Assembly: GCF_030272615.1 (NCBI RefSeq)
Contig: NC_081408.1
Location: forward strand, 611,637,673-611,701,672
DNA: 64,000 nucleotides
Origin: Cryptomeria japonica
Lineage: Eukaryota; Streptophyta; Pinopsida; Cupressales; Cupressaceae
Direction of reading: 5' to 3'
Under the pieces are notes generated by a model. That model was not told the origin of the DNA. It saw nothing but the letters and a program-made list of their open reading frames with translations, and did not search any database. Shown in pieces: positions 9,399-19,900 of the stretch (position 1 is its first letter; each line of letters starts with the position of its first letter). The translations under genes were made by a program, and so were the position numbers.

Positions 9399-11019
9399 AT
9401 GGCATTCGTTCATAGATTCGACCGTGTCCGCCGATTCCAGCGACCAGCCGATGCAGGAGAGCCAGTAAGTACCCGAAAACCTCCTCGTACTTTCACGCAT
9501 TTCAAGTTTTGTCATAAATGCATGTTTAGGAGCAATAAATGCGCTAGAAATAGGGTAGTTTAAAAGTGCAAAAACGCGCACCCGCGTCTGTGTCAGCGCC
9601 AGGCGCGTCTGTGTCCAACAGGCACGTCTGTGTCGGGTCCAGGCGCGTCTGTGCTTGGAACCGCGTTTGTGTTGAATGCGGACGCGTTTGTGAAATGTAG
9701 TAGCGTCTGTGCTTTTGAATAGCGTTTATGTCCTGCAGGGACGTCTGTGTTCCCTGGTCGCGTTTGTGTCTGGCATAGGCACGTTTGTGTTTATAAAGCG
9801 CGTCTGTGTTGCAGAGGCGCGTTTATGTAGTCTATAAGCGCATTTATGAGTTAAAAGCGCGTGTGTGTTGAAGAAGTGCGTTTATGTGTTTAAATGCATG
9901 GTTTTAGTCCTTTAGGTCAAATCGGCAGTTCTGTGATGAACATACGCTGTCGATTGGATAAGCTGCTGAGAGGATACACTCAAGCAGGTCCTCTAGGAAG
10001 ATTAGGATAAATCAAGGCACTTTGTGATGAACAGGGAGCACCAGGATATGCAGCACTTTGTGATGAACAGGGAGTGCGAATGTGAGTGACACTTTGTGAT
10101 GAACAGGGAATGTCACACACGTAGTACTTTGTGATGAACAGTGAGCACTACTAGGATAAATAGCAACACTTTGTGATGAACAGTGAGTGTCACTAGGGTA
10201 GATAGCCATATGCATTTGGGTAGCGAGTAGCATTTTCTGATAAACAGTGAATGCCACAATAACTGACAAGATTGATTTGCTTGACTGCAGGAGTATTTGC
10301 CGATGTTGGAGTCATGGGAGAGATTCCCATCGACTCAGAGACTGCGTCCAGAGTTGTCTATCCAGGACATGATTTCCATTGAGGAGATGGGTCTCACATA
10401 TATGCTCTATGTGCCCGAGTTTCGGGCAAACATGGGGTTGCTGACTGCACTGGCCGAGAGATGGCACTCAGAGACATGCACGTTTCACCTGCCGATGGGT
10501 GAGATGACAGTGACACTGGAGGATGTATACAGGATATTACATGTTCCCATTGATGGAGAGTTGATCCCCTACGACCGTGATGGTGACAGGGAGGCCTTGA
10601 GACGGGTCTTTCAGGATCCTGAGTTGGAGATGCGAGCAGGCCATGTAGCCTGGGACACCATGAATGCCACAGGATTAGCATTGCCGGCAGTTGTTGGGGG
10701 AGTTATCAGTGGATACCTGTGTCCAGACAGGGCCACACGAGGATTAGCAGTGGGCTGGGGAGGGGCCTTGGAGACGCTGATGGTAGAGCACACTAGGTAT
10801 GCATGGGGGCCATGTGTCCTAGCACATTTGTACTATGAGCTGCATCAGTTTGTATACCACGGATCAGTGGGGCTGGGCTGCGGGAGATCTGTCAGGGCCA
10901 GGCAGATGAGATTGAGGATTTGGTTCGAGAGAGGAACCACCTCAGGATCAGGGTCCGAGATACAGAGCGGGAGAGGGATCAGGCCATCCAGAGATATACC
11001 GAGGCCGAGACAGCTCTGA
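9399..11019 (+). CDS. Antisense plant mobile domain (PMD) protein, two exons
   Basis: Proposed exon 1 is 9399-9464 (22 codons, MAFVHRFDRVRR...). It ends at a GTAAGT donor (9465-9470). Exon 2 starts at 10291 after a TTGCTTGACTGCAG acceptor, in phase 0, with EYLPMLESWERF. The protein then shows the PMD signature FHLPMGEMTVTLEDVYRIL (about residues 87-105) and VPIDGE, with a conserved HLYYELHQF near the end. Donor and exon 1 are conserved in G, which argues the splicing is real. PMD proteins (Arabidopsis MAIN/MAIL1 type) are nuclear, and PMD copies in transposons are known. Here the usual second half of PMD is missing: after GLGCG the frame runs into unrelated residues and stops at 11019. It is more G+C rich than gag-pol. 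An ATG at 10303 would be the alternative start if unspliced. Function in the element is unknown. Confidence 0.8.
9573..9890 (+). repeat. About 16 dispersed GCGTCTGTG-type repeats in the PMD intron
   Basis: Variants of GCGTYTRTGT occur every 15-30 bp, all in plus orientation, with unrelated spacers. The same word in opposite orientation fills two clusters in the H leader (21039-21281 and 22498-22755). The G intron keeps only one or two weak copies near 55250-55280. Confidence 0.85.
10016..10254 (+). repeat. Six-unit hairpin array at the end of the PMD intron
   Basis: Units at 10016, 10053, 10086, 10121, 10166 and 10230 share the core TTGTGATGAACAGKG (15 nt; unit 6 diverged). Five are flanked by complementary arms: GCACT/AGTGC, GTGACACT/AATGTCAC (one mismatch), GTAGTACT/AGCACTAC (one mismatch), ACACT/AGTGT and GCATT/AATGC. 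G has a matching array at 55492-55700. Arms vary in a compensating way while the loop stays nearly fixed. Confidence 0.82.
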
Positions 11020-11201
11020 GGGCAGGTAGGCGGGCAGCAGAGGATGCAGGGGCAGGCTACGCCTATGTTTTGCGAGCGGGAGAGGAGATCGCCTACTGGA
11101 GGGATCTATATTATGCAGCCGTGCCAGCAGAGCAGCGGGCTAGGAGCTTCCAGAGGTCGTCGCGCACAGCGACGGCTACGGGAGGGAGCCGCAGGAGATA
11201 G
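10863..11201 (+). pseudogene. Out-of-frame C-terminal coiled-coil segment of the PMD gene
   Basis: In the frame one base off from exon 2, the sequence is open from 10863 through 11201 and encodes a charged helical region (EIEDLVRERNHLRIRVRD, then repeated R/E-rich heptads) ending in GGSRRR. It overlaps the last part of the PMD ORF. Reading across from the PMD domain needs a frameshift, or a lost segment, near 10880. It may be the original C-terminus, separated when the second half of PMD was deleted. There is room for no normal intron here. Confidence 0.6.
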
Positions 11202-11479
11202 GCATCCAGCGGTGGGGTTATGGGGCCTCCACCACCACCAGAGGGACAGGGGGATCCAGGGGCAGGGCCATCTACAGCTCAGACTCCGTCGAGGCGAGGT
11301 GGCTCCGAGGGAGGGAGTTCCTCATAGCTATAGTGGGCTCCCATTGTATCAGTAGATGTATCATTGTTGTATTGTAGACACCTGCGGGTGATTCTTTTGT
11401 AGCCATATGATTCTTTTGACATCATTGTATTATGACACATTTGATTGATTATATATATGAGATGATTCATCTTTTGCGG

Positions 11480-11720
11480 CAGCTATATGCATGTGTACCT
11501 TATGTGATGCATGTGTTATGATATGGATGCTTATATGATGCCATGCAATATACTTTTGTTCTTTTATGTTGTATATGTGATGCATGATGCGAATGAAAAT
11601 GTATGTGATGCAAATGATTATTTACATAATGAAAATGTGAGATGTGCTAACATGTGTTGTATGCAGGATGTGATGCAATTATAATATCTATATGTATGAA
11701 ATGCTTATATGTGGTGATGC
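11480..11720 (+). repeat. Degenerate ATGTGATGC / ATGCAAATG simple repeat
   Basis: Words of the form GTGATGC, ATATGATGC and GATGCAAATG recur through this stretch and in G at about 56300-56590. They are irregular in length and downstream of the PMD ORF. Confidence 0.6.
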
Positions 11721-12793
11721 AGGTGCAACTATATGAAATGCAAATGTTTTTGGTGTGTCATTATACTCAGTCATGTGATAGCGGGCTACGCGGACTCGAG
11801 AAGGACAATGAAAGTCAATCAAGAAAGGGGGATGGAAGACAGAAGATATGAACGTGAAAGAGCTTCTTGTGCGTTATCATCATTGAGCTTTATTATGGCA
11901 GAATAGGTTATGACAATCGAGGCATATGTTCGGCCCAGAAAGTCATTGTACCTATTTGCATGGAGATAAGACAGTCACAAACAAGGAATGCCCCAGTTCA
12001 CACTAGACTCACAGTGTCCTCATATCCTTGGACAAGTCATAGCATTACTAAAAGACAATCCACAGACAGCAAATGCAAATAAGTGACGATACCCCATCCT
12101 CGCCTTTCTAGTCAAAGACATCCTGGAGATAGAATCTCTAGTCAAAGACATCCCGGAAAAGCTAAAAGACATGTCACCAAAAAGATAAAACCAAAAGAAA
12201 ACCAAGACTCGACACCCACATCCACTGTAGTCCTCAAGTTTGTGTCTCTTGTCACTTGTTTAAGTTAAATTTTGATTGTGGTCACAATGTTCACTTTCAC
12301 AAAAAGGATAGATAGCACTGAACCATATGTTGTCTGAGTCTGTTAAAAGATTTGATTTTGTTGAAGCCCATTGTTGCTGCTGTGTCTCCTTGGAAACTGA
12401 CTGAATCCATGAAACTGATACCTTATTGTGGAGAAGATGGAACTTTATTGCGGATCTGCGATGCAAAATGTTGCTTTATTGCGAATTGTGCGTGGATAGA
12501 CTGAAGAGAGCTGAAAGAAACTGTACTCCTCGAAACATGTGATGTTCTCAGTTCCACACCCATTACTAGACGTAGGAATTGGCCGTAGTCACAGATAGGA
12601 TCTGATTCATTATGGATGGAAAGAGAGTGAAAAGGGAGGGTTTATTATGAATGGCTAACCAATCTTGGGTAGATCAATAACAAGCCATGATGGGAATGGG
12701 TAAGTTTATTGTGAGTGAATTGGTCGTGAGTGTGTGCGAAGTGAAAGAATGAAAGGGAATCCTGAAAGAGGAAGGAGCAAAGTCCCTACGCAT

Positions 12794-12941
12794 GGCGCTG
12801 GTGACCCAGTTTTCACCATGGTACTTGCCCAGGGCGCCACCGAAGTGGTTTTCACCGTTGGACGAAATTATTTCTCTTTACTTTTTTGGATTTTGCAATT
12901 TTTTTTGTTGTCACAAGGCGCCTGTTTGCCAGGTTTTCACC
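12794..12941. repeat. Three GGCGCC-N7-9-GGTTTTCACC modules
   Basis: Copies at 12794-12816 (GGCGCT variant), 12833-12856 and 12917-12941. Two more lie inside the H coding region at 16385-16407 and 16448-16470 (AGCGCC...GGTTTTCGCC). G keeps three versions near 57600-57750 and D has partial ones near 2359 and 5790. Confidence 0.7.
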
Positions 12942-13038
12942 AAGTAACGGTTTTTTTTGTTTTTATAATTTTTTTTGTATTTTTGAATTTTTGATTTTTT
13001 TTTTTTTTTTTTTTTGCATTAGGATACTCAAAAAGAGC

Positions 13039-13998
13039 TTATGTGTAGAACCTGCGAAGGTGCATGCTGTTGATAGGATCCTCCAAAGATTCCCCTTCTG
13101 TAGTTGAGAGTTGATATGCCCCAGATCCATATACTGCTGTGATGATGTAAGGACCAAGCCAATTGGGTTCAAATTTGCCCTTCTTTTCTCTATCTTGCTG
13201 ATTCTTGGGGTTCTCTCTGAGGACTAAGTCACCTACCTCAAATGTGCGAGGCTTGACCTTGTGATTATAACCGTGACTCATTCGTTGTTGGTAAGCCTTG
13301 AGATGATTAAAAGCAGTGTGTCGTCGTTCCTCCAGCAGTTCTAGTTCTTGTAGGCGAGAGACCCTGTAGTCTTCATCGTTGATTATGTTTCTCAAGGAGA
13401 CCCGTAAAGAAGGTAATTCGACCTCAATAGGCAAGATGGCTTCAGCACCATAGACAAGTGAGTAAGGTGTAGCTCCTGTAGGTGTGCGGACACTGGTACG
13501 ATAGGCCCAAAGTGCGGGATTGAGTTGGACATGCCAGTTACGGCCAGCGTCGTCGACTGTCTTTTTAAGTATTTTGAGAATTGTTTTGTTAGACGCCTCA
13601 GCTTGGCCATTACCTTGGGGGTAATATGGTGTGGAGAAACGATGAGAGATATGGAAGCGCTCACAGAGTTCACGAACATCCTGATTCTTGAAAGGACGCC
13701 CGTTGTCAGTGATAATGGAAGTAGGAATCCCGTATCGGCAAATGATGTAGTTCAGGATGAAAGTAGCGATTTGTTTCCCAGTAACTTGCGTGAGAGGCAC
13801 GACTTCAATCCACTTTGTGAAATACTCTGTGGCTGTGATAATGAATTTATGTCCGTTGGAAGAAGGAGGGTGAATCTTGCCTATGAGATCGAGTCCCCAC
13901 TGACAAAAGGGCCAAGGAGATGCAAGTGGCTGTAGTTCTTGTGCTGGTGCGTGTATGAGGTCTCCATGAATTTGACACTGCTTACACTTCTTGACAAA
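13039..13998 (-). pseudogene. H integrase, part after the in-frame TAG
   Basis: This open stretch is in the same frame as the main H ORF and separated from it only by the TAG at 13999-14001. It encodes the second half of the zinc-binding domain (CKQCQIHG), the catalytic core with GLDLIGKI, IITDNGRPFKN and NGQAEASNKT (the D, D and E of the DDE triad), and a C-terminal domain with WLGPYIIT (GPY/F motif), ending FYT at 13039. Translating it would need stop-codon readthrough or re-initiation. Apart from that, the enzyme looks complete. Confidence 0.9.
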
Positions 13999-16900
13999 CT
14001 AATATGCATCTTTTTCTATGGTAGGCCAGTAGTATCCAGTCCTGATGAGTTTCTTGGCCAAGGTAGGACCACTAGTATGCGGACCACATATCCCTTCGTG
14101 CACTTCTCGTAACGCAATATGAGCTTCGTCACTCTCTAAACATCTAAGGAGGGTGCCATCTAGACCTCGTCGGTATAGGATATCAGCTAGGATAACGAAT
14201 CGGGAGGATTGGCGGATGAAAGTGCGGCATTGGTTGTTCGATAAATCGGGAGGTAAGATGTTGTCGCGAAGGTATGTGAATATGGAACCATATAACTGGG
14301 ATTCAGGACCAACAACGCATATCATTTCCGTGAGAGTGATCTCATATGACGGAATCAGCAGGTTGTCAACCAGGAACTCATAACAGGTCTCATTTTGCGG
14401 TAGGTCAATGAGTGAAGCAATTGTAGCCATGGCATCAGCAGCGCGATTCTGTTCTCTTGGTATCTGCTCAAACTCTATCTTTGCAAAGTGTTGTTTCAGA
14501 TCATCTACCAGTTGTTTGTAAGGCATTAGCTTTTCATCTTTTGTTTGATAATCATCAGTTGCTTGACGGATGACAAGTTGAGAATCGCCAAAAACACGAA
14601 GTTCCTGGATCTTCCACTGAACTGCAATTCTTAACCCCGTTGTTAATGCCTCGTATTCCGCTATATTGTTGGTGCAAGGAAATGATAAGCGGTATGACTT
14701 TGGTATAGAATCGCCTTGGGGAGTTATAAAGAGTATACCCGCTCCTGCCCCGTGCTGTGTGTATGAGCCATCAAAGTATAGTTGCCATGGCTTTGCAGGT
14801 GATATTGTTAGAATGGACTCATCTGGAAATTCTGACTGTAAAGGAACGTCATCTATCATGGGAGCATCTGCCAGTTGATCTGCGATGGCTTGTCCTTTGA
14901 TTGCTTTTCTGTCCACGTATTCAATGTCGAATTCACTCAAAATCATTACCCACTTGGCCAGTCGCCCAGTAAGTGTAGCTTTGTTGAGCAGATATTTTAG
15001 TGGATCAATTCTGGCAATCAACTTGGTCTTGTGAGTGAGCATATAATGTCGTAATTTTTGTGAAGCGAAGACCACAGCGAGACATGCACGCTCAATTGGT
15101 GTGTAGTTCAGCTCATATCCCACCAATGTGCGACTGATATAGTAGACTGCTTTTTCCTTGCCGTCAGGTATTTGCTGTGCTAGTAGTGCCCCCAGTGCTG
15201 TTGGAGTAGCTGATATGTAAAGTAGCAATGGTTGATTCGGAATTGGTGGCATCAAAACTGGCGGGTTCAAAAGATAGTCTTTAAGTGCCTGAAAAGCCTG
15301 TTGACAGTTCTCGTCCCATTTGAACTTAATGTTTTTGCGTAGCAGGTGCTGGAAAGGATTACACTTATCTGCAAGTTGTGCTATGAATCTTCGTATGGAC
15401 TGGAGTCTCCCTTGTAAAGAGCGAAGTTGACTGATATTCTTGGGTGGCGGCATGTCCAAGATAGCCTTGACTTTTGCTGGATCCGCTTCTATTCCTCTTT
15501 TAGACACAATGAATCCTAGGAGCTTCCCGGAGGTTACTCCAAAGACACATTTCTTTGGATTTAATCTTACCTTGTATTTTTCCAGCCTATCAAAAGCAAC
15601 TGAAAGTATGTCCAAGTGTGTATTTCTGTCTATTGATTTAACCAAAAGGTCGTCGACATAATCTTCCACCTTTACATGCATGAGATCATGGAAGATAGTA
15701 GTCATGGCTCGTTGATATGTGGCTCCTGCATTTTTCAGCCCAAAGGGCATGACATTCCAGCAGAAGGTTCCCCATGGACAAGTGAATGATGTTTTATGTT
15801 GATCTTCAGGTGCAATCCTGATCTGATTATATCCAGAGAATCCGTCCATTAAAGATAACATCTCATGGCCTGCTGTGAGATCAACAATTAAATCAATGTT
15901 TGGTAATGGGAAATCGTCCTTCGGACAAGCCTTGTTGATATCCCTGAAGTCTGTACATATTCGGATACTGCGATCTGGTTTGCTAACAGGTACTAAGTTG
16001 GAAATCCATTCAGGATAATCAATTGGGCGTATGAATCCGACATCTAGTAATTTCTCCAGCTCTGCCTTGACTAGCAATGCCACCTGTGGATGCATTTTTC
16101 TCAATTTCTGTTTTACTGGTTTTGCCCCCGGTTTGACTATTAAATGATGCATTACTAAGTCGGGGTCTAGTCCAGGCATATCAGCATAAGACCATGCGAA
16201 GTTGACTTGTCGTTCCTTAAAGAAGCTTATGAACCTTGCTTTCTCGGCCTCTGTCAATGATTGAGCCAAAAATATGTTGTGTGGAACCTCTGCTGTACCA
16301 ATGTTTGTCTTTATAGTCTCCTCTACCAACATGGATGATTTTTCCTCGTATGATGCTGGGAGAATGTCAAGCCTTCCATCTTCGGGCGCCTCAGAGAGGT
16401 TTTCACCCTCAGATACGTCCTTTCTTTTTACTTTTTTAGAGTCAGAGAGCGCCACAGTGTGGTTTTCGCCGTAAGACCCTTGTTTTGTCTTTATTTTCAC
16501 ATTTTTGCGACTAGAAGGCCCGACACCCTCACCAAAGTATGCCATGTTATTTAACTCTATGGCGTATCCTGCTTTATGGTCTCCAAGAGGAAGATCATCG
16601 CGAATGCCAAGATAATCAACAATAGCTTCGTCATTTTGAAATGTATCAATCTGTGGTGGTCCATCCTGATCCCAGTCAATGAGTTGGGGGTGAACGAGGG
16701 GAAGGTCTTTAGTGTTTTTAGAATCTGCCAGGCTAATAGTGAAGATGTGGTTATATTCAGGTATGTCAAGATAGTCATCGAGGTCGTCAATGGCACTCTC
16801 CTCATCAGTTTCGATCGTGAGTGAGTCCAAATTATCATCACTAATAGCACCCTCAGGGACAGGTGTCCTCATCCTATGTGATCCTGACCTAGGGCCCTGA

Positions 16901-19900
16901 AACGAAGCTTGTGCGGGATCCTTATGGGTCGGTTCTTGACCAACTCTGAATTTCTTGTAAAACTCCTCCTCCTCTGTAGGTTCATCTGGCTCTCTAAATG
17001 TCTCATTAAGTTCATAATCGCTGGAGGATTTGTCTGAACCCCATTCCCACTCATTGGAGTCTGTGGAATAATTATCCTCTTGTTGAACTTCAGCCACTTT
17101 GACTCGCCATATCTGTTTTGTTCTCTTGTGTTGAATCTTGGGGTTTAGAAAACCAAGCCCCTTAGAGCGTTCCCTTCTTGTAGTTAGCTCAGGTTGTAGA
17201 GGCTCCATGACACCTTCTTTGCGTAGTCCGAGAGGACTTTTTCCATCATACCCGAATCTCTGCAGAATTTTGAAACCTTTACCATAGTTTTCATAGGGTA
17301 TTATAATTTGATCATGTGTATCATCTTCAGCGTCCTTATATAGCATTTTATATAAACTTTCTTCCTCTAGTTCGCCCCATTTTTGAAAGACGGTAGGATC
17401 CCATTTGAGGAGCATGATGGAGATTTGCTTATTTGGATGTGGTCTCCCATATTCCTTGGGGGAGTTCATGACTTGTCGTAAGAACATTGTTTGATTCAGA
17501 GTGTATTCTCCCATGCCTTTGTCTTGAAACTTGGCTCTAAGTTCACCTTGTTTGGATGTCGAGGGCTTTAATGACTCAGGATCAATATATGCTGAAGAAG
17601 GAGTAGCCTCACGATTGCTGGGAATGATAATCTCAGTATGTGATCTCAAGTTATTGCAATATATGAATGGATTTGGATCACCATTGACCGTTACCTCGAC
17701 TCCATTATGAGGAAATTTTATGCACTGATGGTATGTTGATGGGACCGCTCTCATTTCATGAATCCATGGACGTCCTAGCAATATGTTATACGTGAGGTCT
17801 AGATCCAGGACTTGACAAATCACGTCCTTTGTTACTGGCCCTATTCTGAGTGGTAAGATGACTGTGCCCTTGGACGAGCGCTCTTCATCATCATAAGCCT
17901 TAATAGTGATTTGGTTTGTAGCATTCACAGCTTTGTCAGAATATCCCAATTGTCTGATGGTGCTCAATGTACAAATATTAAGACCTGCTCCTCCATCTAT
18001 CAGGACTCGTTTTATTCGGTGTTTATGTATGAAGGCTTCAATATGTAAAGGTGCATTGTGAGGCTGACTTATGGAGGCGTCATCGGCTTCTGTGAATGTG
18101 AGGGAGTGTGGGATGGATAAATATCCCACCATGGCTTGAAACTGGTCCACGTTCAGATCGGTAGGGACAGCAGTATCTCTCAAGGTTTTGTCAAGGACAG
18201 CTTTATGTGCAGGAGATATACGTAAGAGCTCAAGAATAGAGATGAGTGCGGGTGTTTTCCCTAATTGCTCTACAAGATCGTACTCAGGCTTAGTTGACGG
18301 AAGATTGGTATTCTTAGAAGAGGTTCCTGGCAATGTGATCTTACCTCGACGGGTTGTAACATGACATTCAGAGGTAGCTTCGGATGAAGATCCCACACCT
18401 TTTAGGACAATTTTAGGTCGCTGAGGAGGATTCTCAGGATTTTTATTTTTGATAGTAATGGTAGAAATATGATTGTCCATTGAGATGTGATTAATAGTGG
18501 AATCATAATTGTAAGATGTTCTAGTGTAATTGGCTTGATCATCTGTGACTTTGCCTTTTCCCTTGTCATGTTTTGGGAATGGTTCCTTAAACACCTCATG
18601 CTCTTGGTTAGATGAATGTCCCTCAATCTCAATATCTCCTCTGTCAATGAGATCTTGTACAATGTTTTTCAATCGATGGCAATTACTTGTCTTGTGACCC
18701 TTGCTCTTATGAAATTCACAATATTCATCATCATTCCACCAATTCGGTTTTACCTTTGGTTCATATGGAGGAAAATCTGGGACCGTGATCACTTTGTTTG
18801 CTACAAGCTTTTTGAATACTGATTCAAGTGGTTCTCCCAATGGAGTGTACTTCCTTCGTGGTCTAGCAGCCGTTTGATTGTTCACTTGATTGTTGGTAGA
18901 ATTTGATCCAGAAAAGATGAACTTTGGTCTCACTGTGTTAGCATCAACAACACCATCATTAATTGTGTTCTTGTTCTTGTTCCAAAACTTTGGTTTGTCC
19001 TTTCCTTTGAAGTCCTCTTTGTTTTCTTTGAATAGTTTGATAACTCCTTGTTCAATTAAGACTCTTTCTGTTGCTAGGCCCTTTTCAATGACATCCTTGA
19101 ATGTAGACAAACAAGCTTTTCTGAGATCATAACCAATAGCCTTGTTAACATTTTGTGTGAACATTTCCACCATTTGTTTTTGCGGGATTTCACAAGAGCA
19201 TCTGCTAGCTAAGTTTCTCCATCTTTGCAAAAATGACGCAAAAGATTCTCCTTCTTTTTGTTTCGTATTGCACAAGGTAGTAACTGAGACATCTGTTTCA
19301 ATGTTGTAAGAGAAATGTTGAATGAATGCCTCTGCCAAGTCGCCCCATGACTTAATACCGGGAGGTAATTGAGAAAACCATTCCATCGCTTGATCTCCTA
19401 AGCTCTGTGGGAACAACCTCATTAAGTATGTTTCTTCTGCCGCTACCTCAATGCAAGCTGTGAAGAATTGTCTTATGTGTGCCTTGGGATCTCCTCTCCC
19501 TCTATATTTGTCAAATTTCGGTGTTGCAAAGTGCGGAGGAAACGGAGGCATTGGCATGCTCTTATCAAAGGGATAAGGGCATATATCTCTCATAGTATAT
19601 GTGGGTTTTGATGTGCCCATGTCTTCCACTTTCTTTTGTAGATCTCTAATTTGTTGCTCCAAATTATTTTTGGGAGGAGATGGATTTCTTGTAGCATATC
19701 CCATGTTTGAAACACCCATTTGAGGAGGAGCTTGTTGCATGTATGGATGATACTGATCGTAGACATGTCCATATGGAGGTCTATATTGTTGCGACATGTA
19801 TGGAGCACTTGGCATAATTTCTTGTTGAGGGACCCCATATCTGTTTTGTGTGTATAAACCATATTCAATAGGCCTTTCATTTTCCATTGTGTTGCCCCCA

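Larger units (their letters stand above)
11202..13038. other. Spacer between PMD gene and integrase in H
   Basis: No convincing protein. It contains an ATGTGATGC-rich simple region (about 11480-11720), duplicated TAGTCAAAGACATC words (12108 and 12138), three GGCGCC...GGTTTTCACC modules (12794-12941) and a T-rich run (12985-13016). G keeps most of this at 56165-57850. It probably holds the 3' ends of both convergent transcription units; no polyadenylation signal can be assigned with confidence. Confidence 0.55.

Noticed and set aside
10053-10077. GTGATGA in the hairpin loops as box C of a C/D snoRNA
   Set aside because: It matches RTGATGA, but there is no CTGA box at a workable distance and each unit is only about 25-30 nt.
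10297-10302. TTG at 10297 as the PMD start codon
   Set aside because: It is not an ATG. The reading frame is open upstream to a good splice acceptor at 10290, and an ATG exon with a conserved donor lies at 9399-9464. An unspliced start would be ATG 10303.
12985-13016. Long T run as a satellite or terminator
   Set aside because: Low-complexity T-rich stretch beside the end of integrase; also present in shorter form in G and D. No specific signal supports more.
13525-13935. 136-codon plus-strand ORF across H integrase
   Set aside because: Shadow of the integrase coding sequence; no domain and no conservation independent of integrase.
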